Shown piece by piece: positions 8,444 through 18,248 of a stretch of 64,000 bases of DNA (position 1 is its first letter; each line of letters opens with the position of its first letter). Under the pieces are notes generated by a model. That model searched no databases. It worked only from the letters and a program-made list of their open reading frames with translations, and was not told the DNA's origin. The position numbers and the translations under genes are program-made. The DNA is from Pseudomonas lini (GTDB taxonomy: Bacteria > Pseudomonadota > Gammaproteobacteria > Pseudomonadales > Pseudomonadaceae). The stretch lies in contig NZ_JAUSSR010000020.1 in assembly GCF_030812475.1 (NCBI RefSeq), forward strand, positions 32,309-96,308, written 5' to 3'.

Positions 8444-10366
8444 ATGAGTATCTTTAGCCACTTCCAACAACGCTTCGAGTCCACACGCCAGGAAGAACTC
8501 TCGCTGCAAGAGTATCTTGAACTGTGCAAACAGGACCGCAGCGCCTACGTTTCCGCAGCCGAGCGTCTGTTGCTGGCGATCGGTGAACCGGAGCTGCTCG
8601 ACACCTCGACCAACTCGAGACTGTCGCGAATCTTTTCCAACAAGGTGATCCGCCGCTATCCGGCCTTTGAAGACTTCCACGGGATGGAAGAATGCATCGA
8701 CCAGATCGTGTCGTATTTCCGCCATGCCGCTCAGGGCCTGGAGGAAAAGAAACAGATCCTCTACCTGCTCGGCCCCGTCGGCGGTGGTAAATCGTCCCTG
8801 GCCGAGAAGCTCAAACAGCTGATCGAGAAAGTGCCCTTCTACGCGATCAAGGGCTCACCGGTATTCGAATCGCCCCTGGGTCTGTTCAACGCCACTGAAG
8901 ATGGCGCGATCCTCGAGGAAGACTTCGGCATTCCGCGGCGCTACCTCAACACCATCATGTCGCCATGGGCCACCAAGCGCCTGGCCGAGTTCGGTGGCGA
9001 CATCAGCCAGTTCCGCGTGGTGAAACTGTATCCGTCGATCCTTAACCAGATCGCCGTGGCCAAAACCGAGCCGGGAGATGAAAACAACCAGGACATCTCG
9101 GCACTGGTGGGCAAGGTCGATATCCGCAAACTGGAAGAATTCCCGCAAAACGACGCCGACGCCTACAGCTACTCGGGCGCACTGTGCCGGGCCAACCAGG
9201 GCCTGATGGAATTCGTCGAAATGTTCAAGGCGCCGATCAAGGTGCTGCACCCGTTGCTGACCGCCACTCAGGAAGGTAACTACAACAGTACCGAGGGCCT
9301 GGGGGCGATTCCGTTCACCGGGATCCTGCTGGCCCACTCCAACGAATCGGAATGGCATACATTCCGTAACAACAAGAACAACGAAGCCTTCATCGACCGG
9401 ATCTACATCGTCAAAGTGCCGTACTGCCTGCGGGTCAGCGACGAAGTGAAGATCTACGACAAGCTCCTGTTCAACAGTTCGCTGGCCAAGGCTCACTGCG
9501 CGCCTGACACCCTGAAGATGCTGGCCCAGTTCACCGTGCTCTCGCGCCTCAAGGAGCCGGAAAACTCCAACATCTACTCCAAGATGCGGGTGTATGACGG
9601 CGAGAACCTCAAGGACACCGATCCGAAGGCCAAGTCGATCCAGGAATACCGCGACAATGCCGGCGTCGATGAAGGCATGAACGGTCTGTCGACCCGCTTC
9701 GCCTTCAAGATCCTGTCGAAAGTGTTCAACTTCGATCCGCACGAAATTGCCGCCAACCCGGTTCATCTGCTCTACGTATTGGAACAACAGATCGAACAGG
9801 AACAGTTCCAGGCGGAAACCCGTGAGCGCTACCTGCGCTTCCTGAAGGAGTACCTGGCACCGCGCTATATCGAATTCATCGGCAAGGAAATCCAGACCGC
9901 CTATCTCGAGTCCTACAGCGAGTACGGCCAGAACATCTTCGATCGTTATGTGCTGTACGCCGACTTCTGGATCCAGGACCAGGAATATCGCGACCCGGAA
10001 ACCGGCGAAATCCTCAACCGCGTCGCGTTGAACGAAGAACTGGAGAAAATCGAAAAACCGGCCGGCATCAGCAATCCGAAGGATTTCCGCAACGAAATCG
10101 TCAACTTCGTATTGCGCGCCCGGGCCAACAACAATGGCAAGAATCCGACCTGGCTCAGCTACGAAAAACTGCGGGTGGTCATCGAGAAGAAAATGTTCTC
10201 CAATACCGAGGACCTCCTGCCAGTCATCAGCTTCAATGCCAAGGCCAGCAAAGAGGATCAACAGAAGCACAACGACTTCGTCACACGGATGGTCGAGCGG
10301 GGCTACACCGACAAACAGGTACGACTGCTGTCCGAGTGGTACCTGCGGGTCAGAAAATCACAATAA
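8444..10366 (+). CDS. prkA: PrkA family serine protein kinase
   Basis: The 640-residue product belongs to the PrkA/YeaG family: an AAA-like N-terminal domain with a Walker A loop near residues 110-117 (GPVGGGKSS) and a C-terminal PrkA kinase domain. Homologues act in starvation, nitrogen and stationary-phase stress responses together with YeaH. ATG 8444 is chosen because it follows a GAGGTGA ribosome site and gives the MSIFSHFQQRFES start; the frame is open further upstream without a better site. It is followed by yeaH and spoVR in the order conserved across gammaproteobacteria. Confidence 0.94.
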   Translation: MSIFSHFQQRFESTRQEELSLQEYLELCKQDRSAYVSAAERLLLAIGEPELLDTSTNSRLSRIFSNKVIRRYPAFEDFHGMEECIDQIVSYFRHAAQGLEEKKQILYLLGPVGGGKSSLAEKLKQLIEKVPFYAIKGSPVFESPLGLFNATEDGAILEEDFGIPRRYLNTIMSPWATKRLAEFGGDISQFRVVKLYPSILNQIAVAKTEPGDENNQDISALVGKVDIRKLEEFPQNDADAYSYSGALCRANQGLMEFVEMFKAPIKVLHPLLTATQEGNYNSTEGLGAIPFTGILLAHSNESEWHTFRNNKNNEAFIDRIYIVKVPYCLRVSDEVKIYDKLLFNSSLAKAHCAPDTLKMLAQFTVLSRLKEPENSNIYSKMRVYDGENLKDTDPKAKSIQEYRDNAGVDEGMNGLSTRFAFKILSKVFNFDPHEIAANPVHLLYVLEQQIEQEQFQAETRERYLRFLKEYLAPRYIEFIGKEIQTAYLESYSEYGQNIFDRYVLYADFWIQDQEYRDPETGEILNRVALNEELEKIEKPAGISNPKDFRNEIVNFVLRARANNNGKNPTWLSYEKLRVVIEKKMFSNTEDLLPVISFNAKASKEDQQKHNDFVTRMVERGYTDKQVRLLSEWYLRVRKSQ

Positions 10367-10402
10367 CCCGCTGCCGGTCAGACCGGTTGTCGTCAGCCAG
10401 AG

Positions 10403-10432
10403 GCCTGTGTACACGTTTTCTGTTACACAGGC
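10403..10432 (+). terminator. Hairpin in the prkA-yeaH gap
   Basis: GCCTGTGT (10403-10410) and ACACAGGC (10425-10432) form an 8-bp stem. There is no T-run, so it may be a processing or attenuation hairpin that sets different levels of PrkA and YeaH. The rest of the 200-base gap shows only the AAGGAG ribosome site of yeaH. Confidence 0.35.
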
Positions 10433-10567
10433 TTCTGGAAGGTGTTCGAAAGACGGTCGCGAGGTTCAGGCAGTATCAAAAGCGCTTGGGGGAGCGTGAA
10501 CATCCCTTGGCACGGTCGATGCTGCACAACCGCTCGCCCCTTTCAGGACAGCTTCTAAGGAGCAGTC

Positions 10568-11839
10568 ATGAGCTATGTGATCGACCGACGTCTCAATGGC
10601 AAGAACAAGAGCACGGTGAACCGTCAGCGGTTTCTGCGGCGTTACCGTGATCACATTAAAAAGGCTGTCGAAGAGGCGGTCAGCCGGCGCTCCATTACCG
10701 ATATGGAACACGGCGAACAAATCAGCATCCCCGGCCGCGATATCGACGAGCCGGTGCTTCATCATGGACGCGGCGGAAAGCAGACCGTCGTGCACCCGGG
10801 AAACAAGGAATTCACCAGCGGCGAGCATATTGCCCGCCCACCGGGAGGTGGTGGCGGCAGAGGCCCCGGCAAGGCCGGCAACTCGGGCGAAGGGATGGAC
10901 GAGTTCGTCTTCCAGATCACCCAGGAGGAATTCCTCGAATTCATGTTCGAGGACCTTGAGCTACCGAACCTGGTCAAACGCAACCTGACCGGCACCGATA
11001 CCTTCAAGACGGTTCGTGCCGGTATCAGTAACGAAGGCAATCCGTCGCGGATCAACATCATCCGCACATTGCGCTCGGCCCATGCCCGCAGAATCGCCCT
11101 GTCCGGCAGCAGCCGGGCGAAATTGCGCGAAGCCAAGGAAGAACTTCTACGCCTCAAACGGGATGAACCGGACAATTTCGGCGATATTCAGGAAATCGAA
11201 GCAGAAATCGAAAAACTCAGCGCACGCATACATCGTGTTCCGTTTCTCGACACCTTCGACCTCAAATACAACCTGCTCATCAAACAACCCAACCCGAGTT
11301 CCAAGGCGGTCATGTTCTGCCTGATGGACGTATCCGGTTCCATGACCCAGGCCACCAAGGATATCGCCAAGCGATTCTTTATCCTGTTGTACCTGTTTCT
11401 CAAGCGCAACTACGACAAGATCGACGTCGTGTTCATCCGCCACCACACCAGCGCCAGGGAAGTGGACGAGGAGGAGTTTTTCTACTCCCGCGAAACCGGG
11501 GGCACCATCGTTTCCAGCGCCTTGAAACTGATGCAGGAAATCATGGCCGAACGCTATCCGAGCAACGAATGGAACATTTATGCCGCCCAGGCTTCCGATG
11601 GCGATAACTGGAACGACGACTCACCGATCTGCCGCGACATTCTGATCAATCAGATCATGCCGTTTGTGCAGTACTACACTTACGTTGAGATCACCCCACG
11701 GGAACACCAGGCCCTGTGGTTCGAATACGAACGCATCGCCGAAGCCTTTTCTGACACTTTTGCCCAGCAACAACTGGTCTCGGCCGGGGATATCTATCCG
11801 GTCTTCCGTGAACTCTTCCAGCGCAGGTTAGTGACATGA
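10568..11839 (+). CDS. yeaH: YeaH/DUF444 von Willebrand-type protein
   Basis: A 423-residue DUF444 protein. The C-terminal half is a VWA-like domain with a MIDAS-type DVSGSM motif near residue 253 (VMFCLMDVSGSMTQATKD). The N-terminal half is charged, with a Gly-rich linker (PPGGGGGRGPGKAG). E. coli YeaH works with the YeaG kinase in nitrogen-starvation survival; its biochemical activity is unknown. It overlaps spoVR by four bases (ATGA). Confidence 0.92.
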   Translation: MSYVIDRRLNGKNKSTVNRQRFLRRYRDHIKKAVEEAVSRRSITDMEHGEQISIPGRDIDEPVLHHGRGGKQTVVHPGNKEFTSGEHIARPPGGGGGRGPGKAGNSGEGMDEFVFQITQEEFLEFMFEDLELPNLVKRNLTGTDTFKTVRAGISNEGNPSRINIIRTLRSAHARRIALSGSSRAKLREAKEELLRLKRDEPDNFGDIQEIEAEIEKLSARIHRVPFLDTFDLKYNLLIKQPNPSSKAVMFCLMDVSGSMTQATKDIAKRFFILLYLFLKRNYDKIDVVFIRHHTSAREVDEEEFFYSRETGGTIVSSALKLMQEIMAERYPSNEWNIYAAQASDGDNWNDDSPICRDILINQIMPFVQYYTYVEITPREHQALWFEYERIAEAFSDTFAQQQLVSAGDIYPVFRELFQRRLVT

Positions 11840-13398
11840 CCGCCAAAGAGCAGAAGCGCCAACCCATTTCCACCGGATCCGAATGGACGTTCGAGCTGAT
11901 CCAGGCCTACGACAAGGAAATCAGTCGTCTGGCGGCTCGGTATGCCCTGGACACCTATCCCAATCAGATCGAAGTGATCACCGCCGAGCAGATGATGGAT
12001 GCCTACGCCTCCGTCGGCATGCCGCTGGGTTATCACCATTGGTCCTACGGCAAACACTTCCTCAGCACGGAGAAATCCTACAGTCGCGGCCAGATGGGGC
12101 TCGCCTACGAGATCGTGATCAACTCGGACCCGTGCATCGCCTATCTGATGGAAGAAAACACCATCTGCATGCAGGCACTGGTTGTCGCTCATGCCTGCTA
12201 TGGGCATAACAGCTTCTTCAAGGGCAATTACCTGTTTCGAACCTGGACCGATGCCAGCTCGATCATCGATTACCTGGTGTTCGCCAAGCAGTACATCATG
12301 CGGTGCGAAGAGCGTCACGGCATCGACGCGGTAGAGGACTTACTCGATTCCTGCCATGCACTGATGAACTATGGCGTTGACCGCTACAAACGCCCCTACC
12401 CGATTTCGGCCGAGGAAGAACGTCGCCGGCAAAAGGATCGGGAAGAACATCTGCAGAAACAGATCAATGACCTGTGGCGCACCATTCCTAAAGGCGCGGA
12501 CAAGTATAGCGACAAGGACGATGCGCGCTTCCCCGCCGAACCTCAGGAAAATATCCTCTACTTCATCGAAAAGCATGCGCCACTGCTGGAGCCCTGGCAG
12601 CGGGAAATCGTACGGATCGTGCGCAAGATCGCGCAGTATTTCTACCCACAACGCCAGACCCAGGTGATGAACGAGGGGTGGGCCACCTTCTGGCATTACA
12701 CCCTGATGAACGACCTGTACGACGAAGGCCTGGTGACCGACGGCTTCATGATGGAATTCCTGACGTCCCATACGAGCGTGGTCTATCAGCCCGGTTTCGA
12801 TAGCCCCTACTACAACGGCATTAACCCCTACACCCTGGGCTTCGCCATGTACCGGGACATCCGGCGCATGTGCGAAAACCCGACCGAAGAGGACTATCGC
12901 TGGTTCCCTGAAATTGCCGGCACTGACTGGCTGTCGAGTATCAAGTTCGCCATGAGCAGCTTCAAGGATGAGAGCTTTATCCTGCAGTACCTGTCACCCA
13001 AGGTGATCCGCGACCTGAAGCTGTTCAGCATTCTCGATGACGACCAGAAAGAAGACCTGCTGGTCCCGGCAATTCATGACGAAGGAGGTTACCGCATCAT
13101 TCGGGAAACCCTGGCGGCGCAGTACAACCTGGGCAATCGCGAACCCAATGTGCAGATCTACAGCATCGACCGGCGAGGCGACCGCTCCCTGACCTTGCGT
13201 CACCAGCAACACGACCGAAAACCGTTGGGCGAGTCCACGGAGGAAGTACTCAAGCACCTGCACCGTCTCTGGGGCTTCGACATTCACCTGGAAACCCTGC
13301 AAGGGGACCAAGTGATGAAAACCCATCATGTTCCACCCAGAGGCGAGCACGGCGAGGGCGATTACGGCCGACTGGATCTGGCCGTCATCCATCTTTGA
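11836..13398 (+). CDS. ycgB: SpoVR family protein (YcgB)
   Basis: A 520-residue SpoVR-family protein. Conserved blocks visible include HHWSYGKHF, the acidic EENTICMQ with HACYGHNSFFKGN, and NEGWATFWH (His and Glu residues that look metal-binding). SpoVR was named for a Bacillus spore-cortex phenotype, but in non-sporing bacteria it travels with PrkA and YeaH, as here, and its role is unresolved. It overlaps yeaH by four bases, so the three proteins are probably made together. Confidence 0.93.
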   Translation: MTAKEQKRQPISTGSEWTFELIQAYDKEISRLAARYALDTYPNQIEVITAEQMMDAYASVGMPLGYHHWSYGKHFLSTEKSYSRGQMGLAYEIVINSDPCIAYLMEENTICMQALVVAHACYGHNSFFKGNYLFRTWTDASSIIDYLVFAKQYIMRCEERHGIDAVEDLLDSCHALMNYGVDRYKRPYPISAEEERRRQKDREEHLQKQINDLWRTIPKGADKYSDKDDARFPAEPQENILYFIEKHAPLLEPWQREIVRIVRKIAQYFYPQRQTQVMNEGWATFWHYTLMNDLYDEGLVTDGFMMEFLTSHTSVVYQPGFDSPYYNGINPYTLGFAMYRDIRRMCENPTEEDYRWFPEIAGTDWLSSIKFAMSSFKDESFILQYLSPKVIRDLKLFSILDDDQKEDLLVPAIHDEGGYRIIRETLAAQYNLGNREPNVQIYSIDRRGDRSLTLRHQQHDRKPLGESTEEVLKHLHRLWGFDIHLETLQGDQVMKTHHVPPRGEHGEGDYGRLDLAVIHL

Positions 13399-13461
13399 AT
13401 CTGTTTCTGCCTCCGGAAGTTCGACGCAAAGGTTATCCTGTCGAGCTAACGGAGGTTTTTT

Positions 13462-14691
13462 ATGCAGATTTATAAAGTCGGCGGCGCCGTTCGCGATCGC
13501 CTGCTGGGCATACCTGTCACCGATATCGATTGGGTCGTGGTCGGCGCCACCGCCGAAGAAATGCTCGCCAAGGGCTTTCGCCCGGTGGGCGCGGACTTCC
13601 CGGTGTTTCTTCACCCCAAAAGCGGTGAGGAATACGCCCTTGCCCGGACTGAACGCAAAAGCGGACGCGGGTACGGCGGCTTCACCTTTCACGCAAGCCC
13701 GGATGTCACGCTCGAAGAAGACTTGATCCGTCGCGATCTGACCATCAATGCCATGGCAGAAGACGATCAACAAAATTTGACCGATCCCTACCGGGGTCAA
13801 CATGATCTTGAAGCGCGCCTATTGCGCCATGTTTCTCCCGCTTTCGCCGAAGATCCCCTCCGAGTGCTGCGTGTTGCCCGCTTTGCGGCGCGCTACGCAG
13901 AATTGGGATTCACCGTAGCGGCAGAAACCATGGAGCTGATGCGCCAACTCAGCGGTTCAGGCGAACTACAAGCCCTGACAGCGGAACGCAGCTGGAAAGA
14001 AATTTCCCGCGCCCTGATGGAAAATCAGCCACAGGTATTCATCGAGGTCCTGCGCGAATGTGGCGCGCTCAAGGTATTGATGCCGGAAATCGACGCGCTG
14101 TTCGGCGTACCACAACCCGAAGCCCATCATCCTGAAATCGACACTGGCGTGCATACCTTGAGCGTGCTGGAACAAGCAGCGCTGCACCAACAATCGCTGG
14201 CTGTGCGCTGGGCCTGTCTACTGCATGATCTGGGCAAGGGTCTGACGCCAGAAGAAGATTGGCCCCGTCATATTGCCCACGAGCACAAAGGCCTGAAACT
14301 GATCAAGGCGGTCAACGAACGCTTCAAGGCACCGAGGGAATGTCAGGAACTGGCGCTGCTGGTGGGTCAGTATCATACCCACGGGCACCGCGCGCTGGAG
14401 CTGAAACCGTCGACCTTGCTGGAGTTGCTGCAGAGTTTCGACGTGTACCGTCGGCCGCAACGTTTTGAAGAGTTCATTGCGGCTTGCGAAATGGACGCGC
14501 GCGGCCGAAAAGGGCTGGAGCAACGAAGTTATCCACAGGCGGATTATTTACGTGGCGCGGCCAAGGCAGCACGCAGCGTCGCTGTGCAGCCGCTGCTGGA
14601 GAAGGGATTCAAGGGACCGGAGCTGGGTGAGGCGATCAAGCGCGAACGCCTCAAGGCGCTGAAGGCTTACAAAGAGGCGGAGTCAGTTTGA
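13462..14691 (+). CDS. cca: Multifunctional CCA-adding enzyme
   Basis: Adds and repairs the 3' CCA of tRNAs. This 409-residue form has the class II nucleotidyltransferase signature (KVGGAVRDRLLG, with catalytic Asp21 and Asp23 in TDIDWVVVG), the RRDLTINAMA block, and a C-terminal HD domain (LLHDLGKG) that gives phosphatase/phosphodiesterase activity in the E. coli type. An ACGGAGG ribosome site precedes ATG 13462. It is monocistronic by position, and a REPIN follows immediately. Confidence 0.95.
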   Translation: MQIYKVGGAVRDRLLGIPVTDIDWVVVGATAEEMLAKGFRPVGADFPVFLHPKSGEEYALARTERKSGRGYGGFTFHASPDVTLEEDLIRRDLTINAMAEDDQQNLTDPYRGQHDLEARLLRHVSPAFAEDPLRVLRVARFAARYAELGFTVAAETMELMRQLSGSGELQALTAERSWKEISRALMENQPQVFIEVLRECGALKVLMPEIDALFGVPQPEAHHPEIDTGVHTLSVLEQAALHQQSLAVRWACLLHDLGKGLTPEEDWPRHIAHEHKGLKLIKAVNERFKAPRECQELALLVGQYHTHGHRALELKPSTLLELLQSFDVYRRPQRFEEFIAACEMDARGRKGLEQRSYPQADYLRGAAKAARSVAVQPLLEKGFKGPELGEAIKRERLKALKAYKEAESV

Positions 14692-14694
14692 AAG

Positions 14695-14786
14695 CTATCG
14701 CGGGCAAGCCCGCCCCCACCGGTGCGAGTCGTTTGTTGATTACGTAACGACGCTAACGTGTGGGAGCGGGCTTGCCCGCGATGGCG
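14695..14786. repeat. REPIN (two inverted REP sequences)
   Basis: Two REP arms in opposite orientation (CTATCGCGGGCAAGCCCGCC and GGAGCGGGCTTGCCCGCGAT) flank a spacer of about 45 bases. It sits between the convergent cca and folK genes. These elements are typical of fluorescens-group genomes and are moved by RAYT transposases encoded elsewhere. Confidence 0.85.
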
Positions 14787-14795
14787 TCATCCACC

Positions 14796-15314
14796 TCACA
14801 ACAAATTCGAAGGCGTCAGCTGCTGACCACGCCACTCAAACGCCACCGGCGCCAACACCTGATCAATCCGCGCCTCACTCCACAATGTCGCAAAGCTTTT
14901 GCCGACGCCCGGGTGCACGCGATCCGGCGCAATCAGCGACAGCGGCCACAACACAAAGGCATTTTTCAGAATTTCCGCCCGCGGCAGAATCAAACCATCG
15001 AAGTTGCCCGCCAGATCGCCAAACAGCAGCACGTCGATATCCAGCGGCAGCCCCTTGCGATCCGGCGCGTAACGACCATTGTCCGCCTCGATGAACTTCA
15101 ACCGACGGTCCAGCTCGATCAGCGGCAGATCGGTGTAGGCCGAGACAACGAAATTGAAAAACGGCCCGCTTTTAATCCCCACTGGCTGGCTTTCGAATAC
15201 CGCCGAGCAGCGAATATCCACGAGGAAACCTGCCAAAGCTTCCAGGCCAGCCTGCAAATGGGATTCGCGCTCGATATTGCTGCCGAGCCCGAGAAACACC
15301 TGAGTCAGCGACAT
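14796..15314 (-). CDS. folK: 2-amino-4-hydroxy-6-hydroxymethyldihydropteridine pyrophosphokinase FolK
   Basis: Transfers pyrophosphate from ATP to hydroxymethyldihydropterin in folate synthesis. The 172-residue protein starts MSLTQVFLGLGSNIERESH, and carries the SQPVGIKSGPFFNFV and LPLDIDVLLFGD motifs expected for HPPK; the DIDVLLFG Asp residues bind the metals. It overlaps the 3' end of folB by 10 bases on the same strand, so the two consecutive pathway enzymes are cotranslated. Confidence 0.94.
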   Translation of the reverse strand: MSLTQVFLGLGSNIERESHLQAGLEALAGFLVDIRCSAVFESQPVGIKSGPFFNFVVSAYTDLPLIELDRRLKFIEADNGRYAPDRKGLPLDIDVLLFGDLAGNFDGLILPRAEILKNAFVLWPLSLIAPDRVHPGVGKSFATLWSEARIDQVLAPVAFEWRGQQLTPSNLL

Positions 15315-15661
15315 CCGCGCTCGATCTCCACACCTACACCACCCGTGGCAGCCGGGACTGCACCTGGCTTGGTCAACTTCAGGCGCATCCAGGTGATCTT
15401 GAATTCGCTCATCAGCACTTCAACCAGTCGCTCGGCAAACGTCTCCACCAGCTGGAACTGCGCCTGCTCGGCAAACGCCTGGATGCGCGAGGAAACGCTC
15501 GCGTAATCGAGCGCCAGGGTCAGGTCGTCACCGGCAGCGGCCGGGCGATTATCCCAGGCGAAGCTCAGGTCAAGACGCAAGCACTGCCGGATGCCTCGTT
15601 CCCAGTCGTAGGCACCAATCACGGTGTCGACTTCCAGGCCCTCGATAAACACTCTGTCCAA
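15305..15661 (-). CDS. folB: Dihydroneopterin aldolase FolB (TTG start)
   Basis: Converts dihydroneopterin to hydroxymethyldihydropterin, the substrate of the adjacent FolK. The product reads (M)DRVFIEGLEVDTVIGAYDWE with the conserved VIGAYDWERG block and 118 residues, the normal length. No ATG is available. TTG 15661 is preceded by GGAG eight bases upstream and matches the family start. Another TTG at 15685 would add eight residues that do not belong to the family. The promoter must lie in 15662-15735, shared with the divergent plsY. Confidence 0.9.
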   Translation of the reverse strand: MDRVFIEGLEVDTVIGAYDWERGIRQCLRLDLSFAWDNRPAAAGDDLTLALDYASVSSRIQAFAEQAQFQLVETFAERLVEVLMSEFKITWMRLKLTKPGAVPAATGGVGVEIERGCR

Positions 15662-15735
15662 GCACTCTTCTCCGCTGCACGACAAGGGCGCAATGCGCCG
15701 TTAGAATCAGGGCGTCCTCGCCCGGAATAGTTAGC

Positions 15736-16305
15736 ATGTTTTGGTTACTGGCGACCCTCGCCTACCTGCTCGGCTCTCTGTCCTTTGCCATTTTGCTCAG
15801 CCGCCTGACCGGTAACCCCGATCCGCGAATGAGTGGCTCGGGCAATGCCGGTGCCACCAACATGCTGCGCCTGGCCGGCAAAAAGCTCGCCACCCTGACC
15901 TTGCTCGGCGATCTTTGCAAGGGCCTGCTGCCCGTGCTGATCGCAAGCGCTGCGGGTCTTTCGCTGCAGGAACAGGCCTGGATCGGCATCTGCGCCGTCA
16001 TCGGCCACCTGTTCCCGCTGTACTTCCGCTTTCGCGGTGGCAAGGGTGTCGCCACCGCTGCCGGAATGTTATTGGGCCTCTATCCGCCTGCAGCACTGCT
16101 GGCGGCCTGCGCCTGGCTGCTGACGTTCTACCTGACCCGCACCAGCTCGCTCGCCGCATTGATCGCCACGCCGTTGATCCTGCCATTGCTGGCCTGGCAA
16201 GAGCCGGCGGCACTGCTACCCATGAGCGCGCTCACAGGGCTGATCGTCTGGCGTCATCGCAGCAATTTACGCGACCTGTTTGCCGGGCGCGAACGGCATT
16301 TTTAA
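15736..16305 (+). CDS. plsY: Glycerol-3-phosphate acyltransferase PlsY
   Basis: Inner-membrane acyltransferase that uses acyl-phosphate to make lysophosphatidic acid, the first step of phospholipid synthesis. The 189-residue protein has five hydrophobic segments and the family loops SGNAGATNMLR and FRFRGGKGVATAAG. It is transcribed divergently from folB and converges on tsaD with only 21 bases between the stops. Confidence 0.94.
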   Translation: MFWLLATLAYLLGSLSFAILLSRLTGNPDPRMSGSGNAGATNMLRLAGKKLATLTLLGDLCKGLLPVLIASAAGLSLQEQAWIGICAVIGHLFPLYFRFRGGKGVATAAGMLLGLYPPAALLAACAWLLTFYLTRTSSLAALIATPLILPLLAWQEPAALLPMSALTGLIVWRHRSNLRDLFAGRERHF

Positions 16306-16326
16306 TACCGCACCGAACACCGCTCA

Positions 16327-17352
16327 TCACAGCGCCGACAATTGCTCCATTGGCCAGCGCGCCTGAACGCTGATCGCCAGGCTTTCGTGCTGACCGGCTT
16401 GCAATCGCTGGCAACCGGCGAACGCAATCATCGCACCATTATCCGTGCAGAACTCCGGCCGGGCGTAGAACACATCGCCGCGCATGTCCCCGAGCATTTT
16501 TTCCAGTGAAGAACGCAGTGCCTTGTTGGCACTGACGCCCCCAGCGATCACCAGACGCTTCATGCCCGCCTGCTTCAGGGCGCGTTTGCATTTGATGGTC
16601 AAAGTCTCCACCACGGCCTGCTGGAACGCCAGCGAGATGTCGCAACGGGCTTGATCGCTGTCGTCCCCGGCGCTGACGCATTGCTGCCAGGTGTTCAGGG
16701 CGAAGGTTTTCAAGCCGCTGAAGCTGAACGCCAGGCCGGGACGGTCGCACATCGGACGCGGAAAAGTGAATCGTCCCGCCACTCCTTGCTCCGCCAGACG
16801 CGCGATTTCCGGTCCGCCCGGATAATTGAGACCCATCATCTTCGCAGTCTTGTCGAATGCCTCACCGGCCGCGTCGTCGAGGGTTTCGCCCAAGAGCGTG
16901 TATTGACCGATACCGTCGACCTGAACGAGCTGCGTATGACCACCCGATACCAACAAAGCGACGAACGGAAATTGCGGCGGTTGCGACTCCAGCATGGGCG
17001 CCAGCAAATGGCCTTCCATGTGGTGCACGCCAAGCGCTGGAATGCCCCAGGCAAAGGCCAGCGCCTGGGCGCAGGAAGCGCCCACCAAAAGGGCACCGAC
17101 CAGCCCCGGACCCGCGGTATACGCGATCGCATCGATCTCGGTCGGCACGCAGTCGGCTTCAGCCAACACCTGACGAATCAAGGGCAGCATGCGTTTGACG
17201 TGGTCACGCGAGGCCAGCTCCGGCACCACCCCGCCATAGGCACGGTGCAGGTCGATCTGACTGAACAGCGCGTCAGCCAGCAGGCCGCGCTCACTGTCGT
17301 AAAGTGCGACACCGGTTTCGTCGCAGGAGGTTTCTAATCCCAGTACTAGCAT
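16327..17352 (-). CDS. tsaD: tRNA threonylcarbamoyladenosine transferase TsaD
   Basis: Catalytic subunit that transfers threonylcarbamoyl to A37 of ANN-decoding tRNAs, with TsaB/TsaE. The 341-residue protein begins MLVLGLETSCDETGVALYD and contains the metal-binding HHMEGH motif and the VSGGHTQLV and GGVSANKALR loops. It is divergent from rpsU, the arrangement usual in gammaproteobacteria. Confidence 0.95.
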   Translation of the reverse strand: MLVLGLETSCDETGVALYDSERGLLADALFSQIDLHRAYGGVVPELASRDHVKRMLPLIRQVLAEADCVPTEIDAIAYTAGPGLVGALLVGASCAQALAFAWGIPALGVHHMEGHLLAPMLESQPPQFPFVALLVSGGHTQLVQVDGIGQYTLLGETLDDAAGEAFDKTAKMMGLNYPGGPEIARLAEQGVAGRFTFPRPMCDRPGLAFSFSGLKTFALNTWQQCVSAGDDSDQARCDISLAFQQAVVETLTIKCKRALKQAGMKRLVIAGGVSANKALRSSLEKMLGDMRGDVFYARPEFCTDNGAMIAFAGCQRLQAGQHESLAISVQARWPMEQLSAL

Positions 17353-17439
17353 GGGTTTGCGCCTTGTTTAGGCTGAATTCGAAGGCGCGCATAATAGTCC
17401 CCACGCTATGCGCCGACCAGCGGTTTTCGATCAGAGGCT

Positions 17440-17468
17440 TTGCATTCCGAGCGATGAGGGGTTAACAT
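17440..17468 (+). promoter_or_regulatory. Candidate sigma-70 promoter of rpsU
   Basis: TTGCAT at 17440-17445 and TAACAT at 17463-17468 are separated by exactly 17 bases, which places transcription start near 17475 and gives a leader of about 75 bases before rpsU. A second, weaker CATAAT lies at 17390-17395. Prediction by eye only. Confidence 0.45.
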
Positions 17469-17551
17469 CCGCAACCCTTAAAAACCGACGTCTTCAAGTG
17501 CTCTTTTGCCACGAGGATGTTGACCCCGGTAATGAATGAAGGTAGCTCTGG

Positions 17552-17767
17552 ATGCCAGCCGTCAAAGTAAAAGAGAACGAACCCTTCGACGTAGCTCTGC
17601 GTCGTTTCAAGCGCTCCTGCGAAAAAGCCGGTGTACTGGCTGAAGTTCGTAGCCGCGAATTCTACGAGAAGCCTACTTCTGAGCGTAAGCGTAAAGCAGC
17701 AGCCGCTGTTAAGCGTCACGCCAAGAAAGTTCAGCGCGAACAGCGCCGCGCCGTTCGTCTGTACTAA
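17552..17767 (+). CDS. rpsU: 30S ribosomal protein S21
   Basis: 71-residue S21 ([20 protein letters not shown] start, Lys/Arg-rich C-terminus). It is the first gene of the macromolecular-synthesis cluster rpsU-dnaG-rpoD, with its own start site and a downstream hairpin that probably sets the protein ratios. It is strongly codon-biased, as expected for a ribosomal protein. Confidence 0.97.
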
Positions 17768-18248
17768 TACACAGACGTCCGTAGCAAGCTTCTGCCAAGC
17801 CCGGCCCTCAGCCGGGCTAATGGCATTTGCGGAACACGCTTGATGCTTCACCGTCAAAGCCGCAGACGCGACCGAGACAACCCTGCTTCACAGCGTCAGA
17901 CCTGGCTCTTTTGCCAGCAGTGCACGTCTTTTCTGACGAGCCTTCCAAGGCTACTGACGAGCACACCCACTGATTCCTCTCACGACGATCAGCCCAAGGC
18001 ACCTTCTTGCGTGCCCGCTTATGAGCGATCCGGGGCCATCGACTGGCCGCAGCGGATTTCAGCGCAATATTTTCAAATAGTCGAATACTGATTGGCACTA
18101 ACGTCAGTGGATTTTCGGCGGATACACTTCCCGACAGCGATTACGCAGACGACACTGGTCGAGCCGTATATTTTGTGCGCCTCAAACAACGACCCGCATT
18201 CGGCTGCCTTTTGTTTCGGTTCATTTCAGCGCAGATGACGAGAACGCC
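17768..18248 (+). other. rpsU-dnaG intergenic region with attenuator-like hairpin
   Basis: A 481-base gap. AGCCCGG (17797-17803) pairs with CCGGGCT (17811-17817), a stem soon after rpsU with no T-run, which is compatible with partial termination or RNA processing. An open frame at 17840-18091 has no family resemblance and no ribosome site, so I do not call it a gene. The YqeY gene found here in P. aeruginosa is absent. No other recognisable element is seen. Confidence 0.5.

Noticed and set aside
17840..18091. 83-codon frame between rpsU and dnaG
   Set aside because: No ribosome site, no recognisable family, Arg/Ser/Pro-rich composition typical of chance frames. A YqeY gene, expected by comparison with P. 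aeruginosa, is not there either, and its absence is also seen in P. putida-type gene orders.
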